Assembly (NCBI RefSeq): GCF_024227715.1
Contig: NZ_CP100448.1
Location: forward strand, 930,001-994,000
Direction: 5' to 3'
Source: Halomarina litorea
Lineage (GTDB): Archaea; Halobacteriota; Halobacteria; Halobacteriales; Haloarculaceae
DNA: 64,000 nucleotides
Below are positions 23,534 to 31,396 of the stretch, in pieces. The translations under genes and the position numbers were made by a program. Positions within the stretch are counted from its first letter, which is position 1. Every line of letters starts with the position of its first letter. The notes beneath the pieces are model-generated. The model was not told where the DNA came from. It was given only the letters and a program-made list of their open reading frames with translations, and did not search any database.

Positions 23534-24583
23534 TTACGCGCCCAGCTCCCGGTAGAACTCGAGGTGTTCTGCCAGCACCCGCTCCCAGTCGTAGCGCTCG
23601 AAGGTGGGGTCGTAGTCCCGGCGCTCCCGGTCGCTCGCGCCCGCGATGACCGCCTCCAGTTCCTCCGGCGAGGTGACGCGCACCCCGCGCTCGCGGCGCT
23701 CGACCAGTTCGTGGGCACTCGACCCGCCCTGGTACTCCACGACGCCGACGCAGCCGGCGACGAGCACCCACAGCAGTTCGCGGGCGAACGATACGTGCCG
23801 GCGCGTCTGGACGAACACGTGCGCGCCGCGGTAGTACGCCAGTCGCTCGTCGCGGCTGAGGTCGCCCGCGAGCGTCACCCGGTCGGCGATTCGCAGGGAA
23901 TCGAGCTGGTCGGCCACGCCCGCCCGCCCCGCGCCGCTCCCGACGACGAGCGCCGACCAGTCGCGGTCCCTGAGTTCGGCGAGCGCCAGCAGGAGGCTGT
24001 CGAGGTTCGCGTCCTCGTCGAGGGGGGTGGCGGCGACCACGTCGTACGTCGGGTCCGGGTCGACCGCCCGCACCCGCTCGCAGTCGACGGCCTGCGGGAC
24101 CCGCCGGACCCGGTCGTCGGGCGTGCCGTACTCCATCACGCGCCGCCCGACGAGTTCCGAGGGGACGAGGGCCCCGTCGGGTGCCGTCGCGGCCCGGCGG
24201 GCGAGTCGCCCCCCGGGCGGCACCTCGTCGGTCCACCCGACCACGAGGGGCGAGCGCGCGAGTCTCGCCCCCGCCCGCGCCCCGAGGACGACGCTCGCCG
24301 GGCGAGGTGCCGTCTGGACCACGTCCGGGCCGTACCGGGCGAGCAGCGCGGGGAGCCGAGCGGTGAACGAGGTGCGGGCGGGGGCGACGGTGACGCCGTG
24401 GTAGGCGACGCCCTCGTGGCGCAACACCTGCTCGTAGCCGGGCCAGAACTGGGTGCAGAAGACGCGGACCTCGTGGCCGTCGGCGGCGAGTCGCTCGGCG
24501 AGCACACGCGACCGTTCGGACTCGCGGGCCGACCCCCGCGAGCGCCACCCCTGCGAGTCCGGCACCACGAGCGCGATTCGCAT
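23534..24583 (-). CDS. Glycosyltransferase family 4 protein
   Basis: 349 residues with the GT-B two-domain architecture. The N-terminal acceptor domain begins MRIALVVPDSQGW with ESERSRVLAERLAADGHEV typical of GT4. The C-terminal domain has VVAATPLDEDANLDSLL and VVGSGAGRAGVAD, the glycine-rich nucleotide-sugar loop, and ends with the helix EHLEFYREL. The usual E-x7-E motif reads ELLWVLVAGCVGVVEYQGG, where the second Glu is displaced. The sugar and acceptor are unknown; cell-surface glycan or glycolipid synthesis is the usual role. Confidence 0.83.
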   Translation of the reverse strand: MRIALVVPDSQGWRSRGSARESERSRVLAERLAADGHEVRVFCTQFWPGYEQVLRHEGVAYHGVTVAPARTSFTARLPALLARYGPDVVQTAPRPASVVLGARAGARLARSPLVVGWTDEVPPGGRLARRAATAPDGALVPSELVGRRVMEYGTPDDRVRRVPQAVDCERVRAVDPDPTYDVVAATPLDEDANLDSLLLALAELRDRDWSALVVGSGAGRAGVADQLDSLRIADRVTLAGDLSRDERLAYYRGAHVFVQTRRHVSFARELLWVLVAGCVGVVEYQGGSSAHELVERRERGVRVTSPEELEAVIAGASDRERRDYDPTFERYDWERVLAEHLEFYRELGA

Positions 24584-24678
24584 ACCGCGGGGTGCACCGC
24601 GGGGGTTATCAAACCTGACCTCTCGCCCCGCCGGCCGCCTTCCGAACGACTATCACGCGGTGCGACCTCACACGTCTC

Positions 24679-26490
24679 ATGCGCGACATCGAGCGGTATC
24701 TCAACGTCCGGAGCGCCTACGGCGCTTCTTTCTCCCCCGGAGGCACCCTCGCCTTCCTGTACGACGCAACCGGCGTCTCGCAGGTGTGGACGCTAGCGGA
24801 ACCCCGAGCGTGGCCGGAACAGCGCACTTTCTACGACGAGTCGGTCGGCTTCGTCGACTGCTCGCCCACCCGCGAGGAACTGGTCTTCGGGATGGACGAG
24901 GGGGGCAACGAACGCACACAACTCCACCGCCTCGACCTCGCGGGCGGCGTCGACGACGTGACGAACCTCACCGACCGCCCCGGCGCGAAACACCGCTGGG
25001 GGGGCTGGAGCCACGACGGCGACCGGTTCGCCTTCGCCTCGAACCGCCGCGACGAGTCGGTCTTCGACGTCTACGTGCAGGACAGGGACGCCGTCGGCGG
25101 CGACACCGACCTCGTCCACGAGGGCAGCGGGTGGCTCACCGTCCAGGGCTGGTCGCCCGACGATTCTCGACTCCTCGTCTCGGAGGCCTACTCCAACTTC
25201 GACCAGGACGTGTACGTCCTCGACCTCGAATCGGGCGAGTTCGTCCACCTCACGCCCCACGAGGGCACCGCGCGGTTCGTCAGCGCCACGTGGGGGCCGG
25301 ACGGCGGCGTCTACCTCGCGACCGACCACGACCGGGACACCCTCTCGCTGGTCCGGTTCGCCCCCGAGGACCTCGGGGCGGGCCTCGACGCGATGGACCC
25401 CGTCGTCGAGGATTCGGAGTGGAACGTCGAGGGCATCGCCGTCGACCACGACACCCGACGGGCGGTGTACTCGAAGAACGTCGACGGCTACACCGAACTC
25501 ACGGTCGGTGATATCGACGGCACCGAGTTCACCGAGCGTTCGGCGCCCGCGCTCCCGAAGGGGGTCGCCGGTGGGGTGAGCTTCGACGCCGACGCGACGT
25601 CGATGGCGCTGACGGCGACGGGGAGTTCGGCGAACACGAACGTCTACGGCGTGGACGTGGACACGGGCGAGGCCGACCGCTGGACCTGCGCCTCGACGGC
25701 GGGCATCCCCCGCGAGTCGTTCGTCGAACCGGACCTCGTGCGCTTCGAGTCGTTCGACGGGCTGGCGGTCCCCGCGTTCTTCTCGCTCCCCCACGAGGTG
25801 CCCGAGGGCGGCGCGCCCGTCGTCGTGGACATCCACGGCGGCCCCGAGAGCCAGCGCCGGCCGTCGTTCAACTCCCTCAAGCAGTACTTCCTCGCACACG
25901 GCTACGCCGTCTTCGAACCCAACGTTCGCGGGTCGACGGGGTACGGGACGACCTATACCCACCTCGACGATGTGGAGAAGCGCATGGACTCGGTGCGGGA
26001 CGTGGAGGCCGGCGTGGAATGGCTCCACGCCCAGGACACCGTCGACCCGGACCGCATCGTCGCCTTCGGCGGCTCGTACGGCGGGTTCATGGTGCTCGCC
26101 GCACTCACCGAGTATCCCGACCGCTGGGCCGCCGGGGTGGACGTCGTCGGCATCGCCAACTTCGTCACGTTCCTCGAGAACACCGGGTCGTGGCGGCGCG
26201 AACTCCGCGAGGCCGAGTACGGGTCGCTCGCCGAGGACCGCGAGTTCCTGGAGTCCATCTCGCCCATCAACAACATCGAGAAGATCCGCGCGCCGCTGTT
26301 CGTCCTCCACGGCGCGAACGACCCGCGCGTCCCCCTCGGGGAGGCCGAACAGATCGTCGAGGAGGCCCGCGAGCAGGGGGTCCCCGTCGAGGAGTTGATA
26401 TTCGAGGACGAGGGCCACGGCATCGCGAAACGCGAGAACCGCATCGAGGCGTACTCCCGCGTGGTCGCGTTCCTCGACGACCACGTCTGA
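24679..26490 (+). CDS. S9-family serine peptidase (prolyl oligopeptidase / acylaminoacyl-peptidase type)
   Basis: 603 residues. The N-terminal beta-propeller (about 1-340) shows repeats such as RWGGWSHDGDRFAFASN. The C-terminal alpha/beta-hydrolase domain has Ser466 in GGSYGGFM, Asp548 in HGANDPRVP and His580 in DEGHGI, the catalytic triad. The oxyanion region HGGPESQRRP is intact. Predicted cytoplasmic (no signal), cleaving short peptides. The stop lies about 18 bases from the end of a truncated glycosyltransferase remnant on the other strand. Confidence 0.92.
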   Translation: MRDIERYLNVRSAYGASFSPGGTLAFLYDATGVSQVWTLAEPRAWPEQRTFYDESVGFVDCSPTREELVFGMDEGGNERTQLHRLDLAGGVDDVTNLTDRPGAKHRWGGWSHDGDRFAFASNRRDESVFDVYVQDRDAVGGDTDLVHEGSGWLTVQGWSPDDSRLLVSEAYSNFDQDVYVLDLESGEFVHLTPHEGTARFVSATWGPDGGVYLATDHDRDTLSLVRFAPEDLGAGLDAMDPVVEDSEWNVEGIAVDHDTRRAVYSKNVDGYTELTVGDIDGTEFTERSAPALPKGVAGGVSFDADATSMALTATGSSANTNVYGVDVDTGEADRWTCASTAGIPRESFVEPDLVRFESFDGLAVPAFFSLPHEVPEGGAPVVVDIHGGPESQRRPSFNSLKQYFLAHGYAVFEPNVRGSTGYGTTYTHLDDVEKRMDSVRDVEAGVEWLHAQDTVDPDRIVAFGGSYGGFMVLAALTEYPDRWAAGVDVVGIANFVTFLENTGSWRRELREAEYGSLAEDREFLESISPINNIEKIRAPLFVLHGANDPRVPLGEAEQIVEEAREQGVPVEELIFEDEGHGIAKRENRIEAYSRVVAFLDDHV

Positions 26491-26507
26491 GGACCCTTTC
26501 GAGCGGT

Positions 26508-26753
26508 CAGTTCCCGTCGGACCGCACCGAGGACCGCCGCCGCGGGGACGGCGAACAGGAGCTTGTGGTCGATGACGTCGACGTACAGCGTCGAGCCCTC
26601 GAGCAGTTCCCGGCCCACGACGAGGAAGGTGGACTCGTCGACGTGGAGCGGCTGGCGAAGGTAGGCGAGCGGTGCGAGGACTCCGAGGAGGATGACCACG
26701 ACGGTGGCGACGGCGAAGCGCGCGTCCCCCCGCAGGGAGTCGCGCTCGATCAC
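26508..26753 (-). pseudogene. N-terminal remnant of a GT39-type membrane glycosyltransferase
   Basis: From a GTG at 26753, about 82 residues resemble the start of dolichyl-phosphate-sugar glycosyltransferases: a TM segment (VATVVVILLGVLAPLAYL), the luminal loop motif LHVDESTFLVVGRELLEGS with the catalytic-type Asp-Glu, VDVIDHK, and the beginning of TM2. The frame then enters sequence antisense to the S9 peptidase with no further similarity, so about 80 percent of a normal 500-residue protein is missing. A TATA-like ACTATAAAGG (reverse strand, about 26773-26782) is still present. Likely a decayed gene; a short membrane peptide may still be made. Confidence 0.6.
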
Positions 26754-27056
26754 AGGTCGGTGTCTGATATTCCTTTATAGTTGTGACTGTCGGGGAACGG
26801 TGAGTTCAGTATTACCATACTTCCCAGATGAAATTTCCCGATTTGGGGTGCGTTAGTGGTTCGCTCACCGCGAGGAGGGGTCCTCCGCTCCGAACTCGAC
26901 CGGTCGGGGCGACGACCCACACGACATGTGGGTCACGGGTGCTCCCGGGACACGACTGTTTCACGCTCGACGCACCGTTTAACACGACATTTACGGCCGG
27001 TCCGGCCCGCGAAAGGTCCCCCCTGCTTATAGTACTGTCCGGTGTGGTCGGGGTAG
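26754..27056. other. Intergenic region, AT-richer left half
   Basis: 303 bases between the glycosyltransferase remnant and the Nudix gene. Bases 26761-26860 are clearly less GC-rich than the genome, and contain the remnant's promoter. GAGGA/TCCTC (26872-26885) makes a weak hairpin. No frame with chromosomal codon usage and no transposase motif are seen. Confidence 0.5.
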
Positions 27057-27533
27057 ATGGCGGGCGACACCTACGACCGCGTCACGGCGCATCTGGCGTC
27101 CCTCCGTGGGGCGTACAGCGAGTTCGCCGTCCAGCAGACGAGCGTCTCGGTCTCGTCGGCCGACTACGACCGCCTCCGACGGGAGACGGAGTGTGGCGTC
27201 GTCGAGGCGGGCGCGCGCGTCCGCGACGACTCGGGGCGGGCGCTCGCGGTCAGGCAGGACGGCCTCTGGTGTGACCCGCTGGGATGCGTCGGACCCGAGG
27301 AGACCGTCGAGGAGGCCGCTCACCGCGTCCTCCGGGAGGCGACGGGCGTGGAGTGTCGCATCGTCGACCTCCTCGGGGTGCGCATCGTCGCCGCCACCGA
27401 CCGCGCCGACCCGGACCGCGAGGCGCTCTACCGACTCTCGGCACTGTTCACCGCGGAGTACCGCACCGGCGACCCGCGGGAGGGGTGCGCGTGGCGGACC
27501 GCCCCGCCGGGTGCGCTCCCCGTCGACCCCTGA
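27057..27533 (+). CDS. Nudix-fold protein with degenerate Nudix box
   Basis: 158 residues. The Nudix fold is recognisable from VEAGARVRDDSGRALAVRQDG and the box-like segment beginning GCVGPEETVEEAAHRVLREA. The canonical box G-x5-E-x7-R-E-U-x-E-E-x-G-U has here Arg-Val in place of Arg-Glu and Glu-Ala in place of Glu-Glu, so metal-binding glutamates are partly lost. Several haloarchaeal Nudix-like proteins are similar. Enzymatic activity is uncertain; a binding or regulatory role is possible. Confidence 0.75.
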   Translation: MAGDTYDRVTAHLASLRGAYSEFAVQQTSVSVSSADYDRLRRETECGVVEAGARVRDDSGRALAVRQDGLWCDPLGCVGPEETVEEAAHRVLREATGVECRIVDLLGVRIVAATDRADPDREALYRLSALFTAEYRTGDPREGCAWRTAPPGALPVDP

Positions 27534-27551
27534 TTCTCGACTCGCGTCGGG

Positions 27552-28598
27552 TCAGATGACGCCCGTCACCGTCGCGGCCTCGATGGCCGCCTCCTCGCTC
27601 ACCCCGTCGCCGAGGATGGTGTAGCGGTCGCGAATCTCGTGGGCCGTCGTCATCGCCTGCACGAAGTCCTCGGGAGCGATGCCGAGGGCGTCGGCGTCCG
27701 TCGGCGCGCCGATGCGGTCGAGAGCGTCGCGGACGTTCCGCCAGCGCCCGTCGCTCCCCGAGTGGAGGTACTCGGTGACGACGCTCGCGACGCCGACCTG
27801 GTGTCCGTGGAGGGCCACGCCCGGCGCGATGCGGTCCAACTGGTGGGAGATGAGGTGTTCCGCGCCCGAGGCGGGCCGCGAGGACCCGGCGATGGACATC
27901 GCCACGCCCGAGGAGACGAGGGCCTTCATGACGATCCACGCCGACTCCTCCAGTCCCTGCTTGATGGAGTCGGCGCTGTTCACGAGCATCTCGGCGGTCA
28001 TCCGGGAGAGTGCGCCGGCGTACTCGCTGTACTCGACGTTCTTCAGGCGGTGGGCGAGTTCCCAGTCCCTGACCGCCGTGTAGTTCGAGATGATGTCCGC
28101 GCACCCGGCGGTGGTGAGTCGCCACGGCGCGTCGGCGATGAGGTCCGTGTCCGCGACGACGGCCAGCGGGGGTTCTGCCGCCACCGAGTGGCGGGTGTCG
28201 CCCTCGGGGACCGACCCGCGCCCGGAGACGATGCCGTCGTGACTCGCCGCGGTGGGGACGCTCACGAAGCCGATGCCGACCTCGTCGGAGGCCATCTTCG
28301 CGATGTCGATTGCCTTGCCGCCGCCGACGCCGACGAGGAAGCCCGCGTCCACGGCCTCGGCGCGCGCGATGACCTCCTTCACGGCGGCGAACGAGGCCTC
28401 CTCGACGGTGATGACGTCGCTGTCGTCGAACTGGTCCGCCACCCGGCCCGCCGCAATCTCACGCGGGGTGGGGCTGGTGACGATGAGGGGCGTCCCGCCG
28501 AGGCGGAGTTCCTCGACGGCCGTCGCCGTCTCGTCCAGCACGCCGTGGCCGATGACGACGTTGCGTGGCAGGCGAATCCACGCCCGTTTGTCGAACAT
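27552..28598 (-). CDS. egsA: sn-Glycerol-1-phosphate dehydrogenase
   Basis: NAD(P)H-dependent reduction of dihydroxyacetone phosphate to sn-glycerol-1-phosphate, the step that sets archaeal lipid stereochemistry. 348 residues. Nucleotide-binding GVGGGKAIDIAK and VPTAASHDGIVS are characteristic; the zinc ligands are expected from the conserved Asp and His residues in ADIISN, SGAEHLISH and LHGHQVGV. It starts 22 bases after the MaoC-like gene ends, so the two are probably co-transcribed. Confidence 0.96.
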   Translation of the reverse strand: MFDKRAWIRLPRNVVIGHGVLDETATAVEELRLGGTPLIVTSPTPREIAAGRVADQFDDSDVITVEEASFAAVKEVIARAEAVDAGFLVGVGGGKAIDIAKMASDEVGIGFVSVPTAASHDGIVSGRGSVPEGDTRHSVAAEPPLAVVADTDLIADAPWRLTTAGCADIISNYTAVRDWELAHRLKNVEYSEYAGALSRMTAEMLVNSADSIKQGLEESAWIVMKALVSSGVAMSIAGSSRPASGAEHLISHQLDRIAPGVALHGHQVGVASVVTEYLHSGSDGRWRNVRDALDRIGAPTDADALGIAPEDFVQAMTTAHEIRDRYTILGDGVSEEAAIEAATVTGVI

Positions 28599-28620
28599 AC
28601 ACCCTCTCCCGGTCGGCGGG

Positions 28621-29082
28621 TCAAATAGCTTCGTTCTCGGCCGACTTGCGGCACTTCACCATGCCGAGGCCCTCCATCGTACACACCGTCTCGCCGTCGC
28701 CGTTAGTCGTCGTCACGCCGACGCGGGTGTGGCCGAACGCGCCCCGGTCGTCGGGGCGCTTCTCGAGGACCTCCAGCTCCACCGAGAGCGTATCGCCCGG
28801 CCTGACCGGCGCGTGCCAGCGCAGGGCGTCGATGCCTCGTCCGCCCGCGCTCGCCGTCTCGTTCATGTAGGACTCGACCAGCAGGCGGGCCGTCAGCGCC
28901 GCGGTCTGCCAGCCGCTGGCGATGAGTCCGCCGTACATCGTCTCCGAGGCGGCCTCCTCGCTCAGGTGGAACGGCTGGGGGTCGTAGCGCTCGGCGAACC
29001 GGACGATGTCCTCGCGCGTGACGGTCACGCTCCCGCAGTCGCGAGTGTGACCCACCTCGATGTCCTCGAAGTACAGCGTCAT
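28621..29082 (-). CDS. MaoC-like hot-dog-fold dehydratase/hydratase
   Basis: 153 residues, single hot-dog domain. It begins MTLYFEDIEVGHTRDCGSV and has the hydratase motif region FAERYDPQPFHL (Asp and His) followed by YGGLIASGWQ. Such proteins act on enoyl-CoA or similar thioesters, in PHA or fatty-acid metabolism, but substrate is not readable. A T-rich TATA element (reverse strand, about 29107-29116) sits about 27 bases upstream and would also drive egsA. Confidence 0.85.
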   Translation of the reverse strand: MTLYFEDIEVGHTRDCGSVTVTREDIVRFAERYDPQPFHLSEEAASETMYGGLIASGWQTAALTARLLVESYMNETASAGGRGIDALRWHAPVRPGDTLSVELEVLEKRPDDRGAFGHTRVGVTTTNGDGETVCTMEGLGMVKCRKSAENEAI

Positions 29083-29152
29083 GCCACGACGCTGATTGGG
29101 GCGGTGACAAAAAACTACGGCTGGGCGGTCGGACGAGTTCGACACTCGGACC

Positions 29153-29232
29153 GTCGAGAGCACGTCCACCCCATCGGCCACGACGCGATTCGGGAGGTCC
29201 TCGGGGAGGCGTTCCCCGACAGACGCGGGTGA
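29153..29232 (+). pseudogene. Possible C-terminal remnant of a lost gene
   Basis: In one frame this stretch reads REHVHPIGHDAIREVLGEA and continues to a TGA at 29230-29232, with nearly every third base G or C as in real genes here. Upstream the frame loses coding character and no start is available. The HP-x2-H pattern is reminiscent of the C-terminus of GDSL/SGNH-type hydrolases, but the match is weak. It may be the tail of a gene removed by deletion, or chance. Confidence 0.25.
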
Positions 29233-29254
29233 GCGGTTCGAGGGCGGGCAGCCG

Positions 29255-30226
29255 TCAGAACGTCGAGAGGACGTCTAGCACGCGCTCTTCTGCCTCCCGA
29301 GCAGGACCGTTCTCCCGCCCGGTCCGGTCGCTCTCGCGGTGTTCCTCGACCGTCGCCGGGACCGTCTCCTCGTGGGGGGTCGCCTCCCACCCGAGGGCTT
29401 CGAGTTTCGACGTGTCGAGGACGTGCGGGTAGTCCCGGTAGAGCGGGAAGTCGGCGGGCGAGAGGTCGCCCGCGGCCAGTTCGCGCTCGCCGGCCTCGAC
29501 CACCTCGACGTCCTCGCCGACTTCCTCCGCCAGCAGGTCCACCCACTCCGTGAGGACGGGCAGGGTGTGGTCGGCGACGTTGTACGCCTCGCCGGCCTCG
29601 CCCGCCTCGGCGACGACGCGGAGGGCGCTGGCCACGTCGCCGGCGTAGACGAGGTGTCGAAGGTGGGTGTAGGGGACGACGAGTCGGTCGTGGTTGAGGA
29701 CGCGGTCGATCCAGTAGTCGAACCGTTCGGTGTAGTCGTACGGACCGTAGACGACCGGCGGGCGAATCGACGTGGCGCGGACGCCACGCTCAGCGGCCTC
29801 GAAGACCGCACGGTCGCCCTCGGCCTTCCGCGGACCGTAGCTCTCCGGGGAGTCGTCGCGGGCCTGTTCAGGCGTGCAGTCGTGGAGCGGGGTCTCGTCC
29901 TCGCGCTTGGGGATGACCTCCTCGCCGTAAGCGCTCCCGGAGGAGACGTAGACGTAGGCCTCGCAGTCCCGGAATATCTCGGTCGCGGCGCGGACGTCCT
30001 TCGGCTGATAGGCCACGCAGTCGACGACGACGTCGGGTTCGGTCTCCTCGCGGGCGCGTTCGAGTGCCGAGTCGTTCGTCCGGTCCCCTTCGACGTGTCG
30101 GACGCCGTCGGGCACGTCGTGGTTCCCTCGGTTGAACACCGTCACGTCGTAGTCGTGGTCGCGGAACTCGGTGACGGCGTGGCGGCCGATGAAACGCGTG
30201 CCGCCGATGACGAGTACGGAATCCAT
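29255..30226 (-). CDS. NAD-dependent epimerase/dehydratase-family protein (paralogue A)
   Basis: 323 residues, atypical SDR. The Rossmann motif is LVIGGTRFIGRHAV (GxxxxIG-type) and the active-site region reads YVYVSSGSAYGEEV with SYGPRKAEGD supplying the Tyr-x3-Lys-like element (YGPRK). This group resembles the RNA-associated chloroplast CSP41-type and sugar epimerases; haloarchaeal members have no proven substrate. It lies 149 bases downstream of a paralogue with blocks of identical DNA. The intervening region has two strong hairpins. Confidence 0.85.
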   Translation of the reverse strand: MDSVLVIGGTRFIGRHAVTEFRDHDYDVTVFNRGNHDVPDGVRHVEGDRTNDSALERAREETEPDVVVDCVAYQPKDVRAATEIFRDCEAYVYVSSGSAYGEEVIPKREDETPLHDCTPEQARDDSPESYGPRKAEGDRAVFEAAERGVRATSIRPPVVYGPYDYTERFDYWIDRVLNHDRLVVPYTHLRHLVYAGDVASALRVVAEAGEAGEAYNVADHTLPVLTEWVDLLAEEVGEDVEVVEAGERELAAGDLSPADFPLYRDYPHVLDTSKLEALGWEATPHEETVPATVEEHRESDRTGRENGPAREAEERVLDVLSTF

Positions 30227-30279
30227 GTCCGGGGGTCGGGTGGGGATTCGAAAGGTGTGGTGGTTCACCGAGCGACCTA

Positions 30280-30326
30280 CGTGGGACCTCCGGTCCCACG
30301 AGCGACCAGAACCCTCCGCGTTCTGG
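30280..30326. terminator. Two consecutive hairpins between the epimerase paralogues
   Basis: CGTGGGACC/GGTCCCACG (30280-30288 and 30292-30300) make a 9-base stem, and CCAGAAC/GTTCTGG (30306-30312 and 30320-30326) a 7-base stem. GAGCGACC occurs just before each stem and again near 30362. They are placed to terminate or stabilise the transcript of the upstream paralogue, or to act as leader structure of the downstream one. Confidence 0.45.
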
Positions 30327-30374
30327 TAACGAACGCGAACGGGATGGGGTTCGATTCGAGAGGAGCGACCGTCC

Positions 30375-31361
30375 CTACTCCGTCAGCGCGTCGATGACGC
30401 CCGCCTCGCGTTCCCGGCCGGGGTCGTGGTCGGCACCCGTACGGTCGCTGTCGAGGTGGGCGCGCGCGGTGGTCGTGACGGCCTCGTCGACGGGCGTGGA
30501 CTCCCACCCGAGGGCGGTGAGTTTCCCCGTGTCGGCCAGCAGAGGGTCGGGGGTGTAGAGAACGAACTCCTCCGGCGAGAGGTCCCCGCGTTCGAGGTCG
30601 TACTCGCTCGCGTGGACCGCCTCCACCTCGGTGTCGATGGCGTCGGCGACGAGGTCCAGCGAGCGTTCGAGGGTCATCGCGTCGCGGTCGGCGACGTTGT
30701 ACGCCTCGCCGGCCTCGCCCGCCTCGGCGACGACGCGGAGGGCGCTGGCCACGTCACCGACGTACGCGCGGTGGAACAGGCTCCCACCGTCCCCGGGGAC
30801 GAGGACGTGGTCGTACTCGCTGACCCGGTTCACCCAGTACGCGAAGCGCTCGGTGTAGTCGTGGGGACCGTAGACGAGCATCGGCCGGACGCTCATCGCG
30901 TTCGTCCCCGACTCGGCGGCCTCGAAGACCGCACGGTCGCCCTCGGCCTTCCGCGGGCCGTACGTCTCCATCGATTCGTCGCGGGCCTGTTCGGGCGTGC
31001 ACTCACACAGCGGTGTCTCGTCCTCGCGCATCGGGACGGACTGCTCGGCGTAGGCGCTCCCCGAGGAGACGTAGACGTAGGCCTCGCAGTCGGTGAACAC
31101 CGTACACGCCTCGCGGACCTGCTCCGGGTGGTACGCACAGAGGTCCACGACCACGTCCGGGTTCACCTGTCCCCGGGCGCGTTCGAGGTCCCTCCGGTCG
31201 TTCCGGTCGCCCTGAACGTGCGAGACGTCCTCGCGGTCGGCGAAGGGATTCTCGCTCTCCCCGCGCGTGAGGAGCGTCACGTCGTAGTCGTGCGCGAGGA
31301 ACTCCTCGACGGTGTGGCGGCCGATGAAGCGCGTGCCACCGATGGTGAGCAGGGTCGGCAT
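30375..31361 (-). CDS. NAD-dependent epimerase/dehydratase-family protein (paralogue B)
   Basis: 328 residues with the same architecture as its neighbour: LTIGGTRFIGRHTVEEFL, YVYVSSGSAYAEQS and ETYGPRKAEGD. The C-terminal substrate half differs more (VNRVSEYDHVLVPGDGGSLF against IDRVLNHDRLVVPYTHL), suggesting different substrates or specialisation after duplication. A 70-base stretch (30686-30755) is identical to 29569-29638 in the paralogue. It probably heads the two-gene unit. Confidence 0.85.
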   Translation of the reverse strand: MPTLLTIGGTRFIGRHTVEEFLAHDYDVTLLTRGESENPFADREDVSHVQGDRNDRRDLERARGQVNPDVVVDLCAYHPEQVREACTVFTDCEAYVYVSSGSAYAEQSVPMREDETPLCECTPEQARDESMETYGPRKAEGDRAVFEAAESGTNAMSVRPMLVYGPHDYTERFAYWVNRVSEYDHVLVPGDGGSLFHRAYVGDVASALRVVAEAGEAGEAYNVADRDAMTLERSLDLVADAIDTEVEAVHASEYDLERGDLSPEEFVLYTPDPLLADTGKLTALGWESTPVDEAVTTTARAHLDSDRTGADHDPGREREAGVIDALTE

Positions 31362-31396
31362 AATTCGTGTCCGGGAGCCAGCGACAAAAGCGTGGG

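Noticed and set aside
24793-26484. Long minus-strand frame antisense to the S9 peptidase
   Set aside because: A GC-content shadow. The plus-strand protein has the full catalytic triad and propeller repeats.
30327-30374. GGTTCGATTC sequence reminiscent of a tRNA T-loop
   Set aside because: No acceptor or anticodon stem can be paired around it, so no tRNA gene is present.
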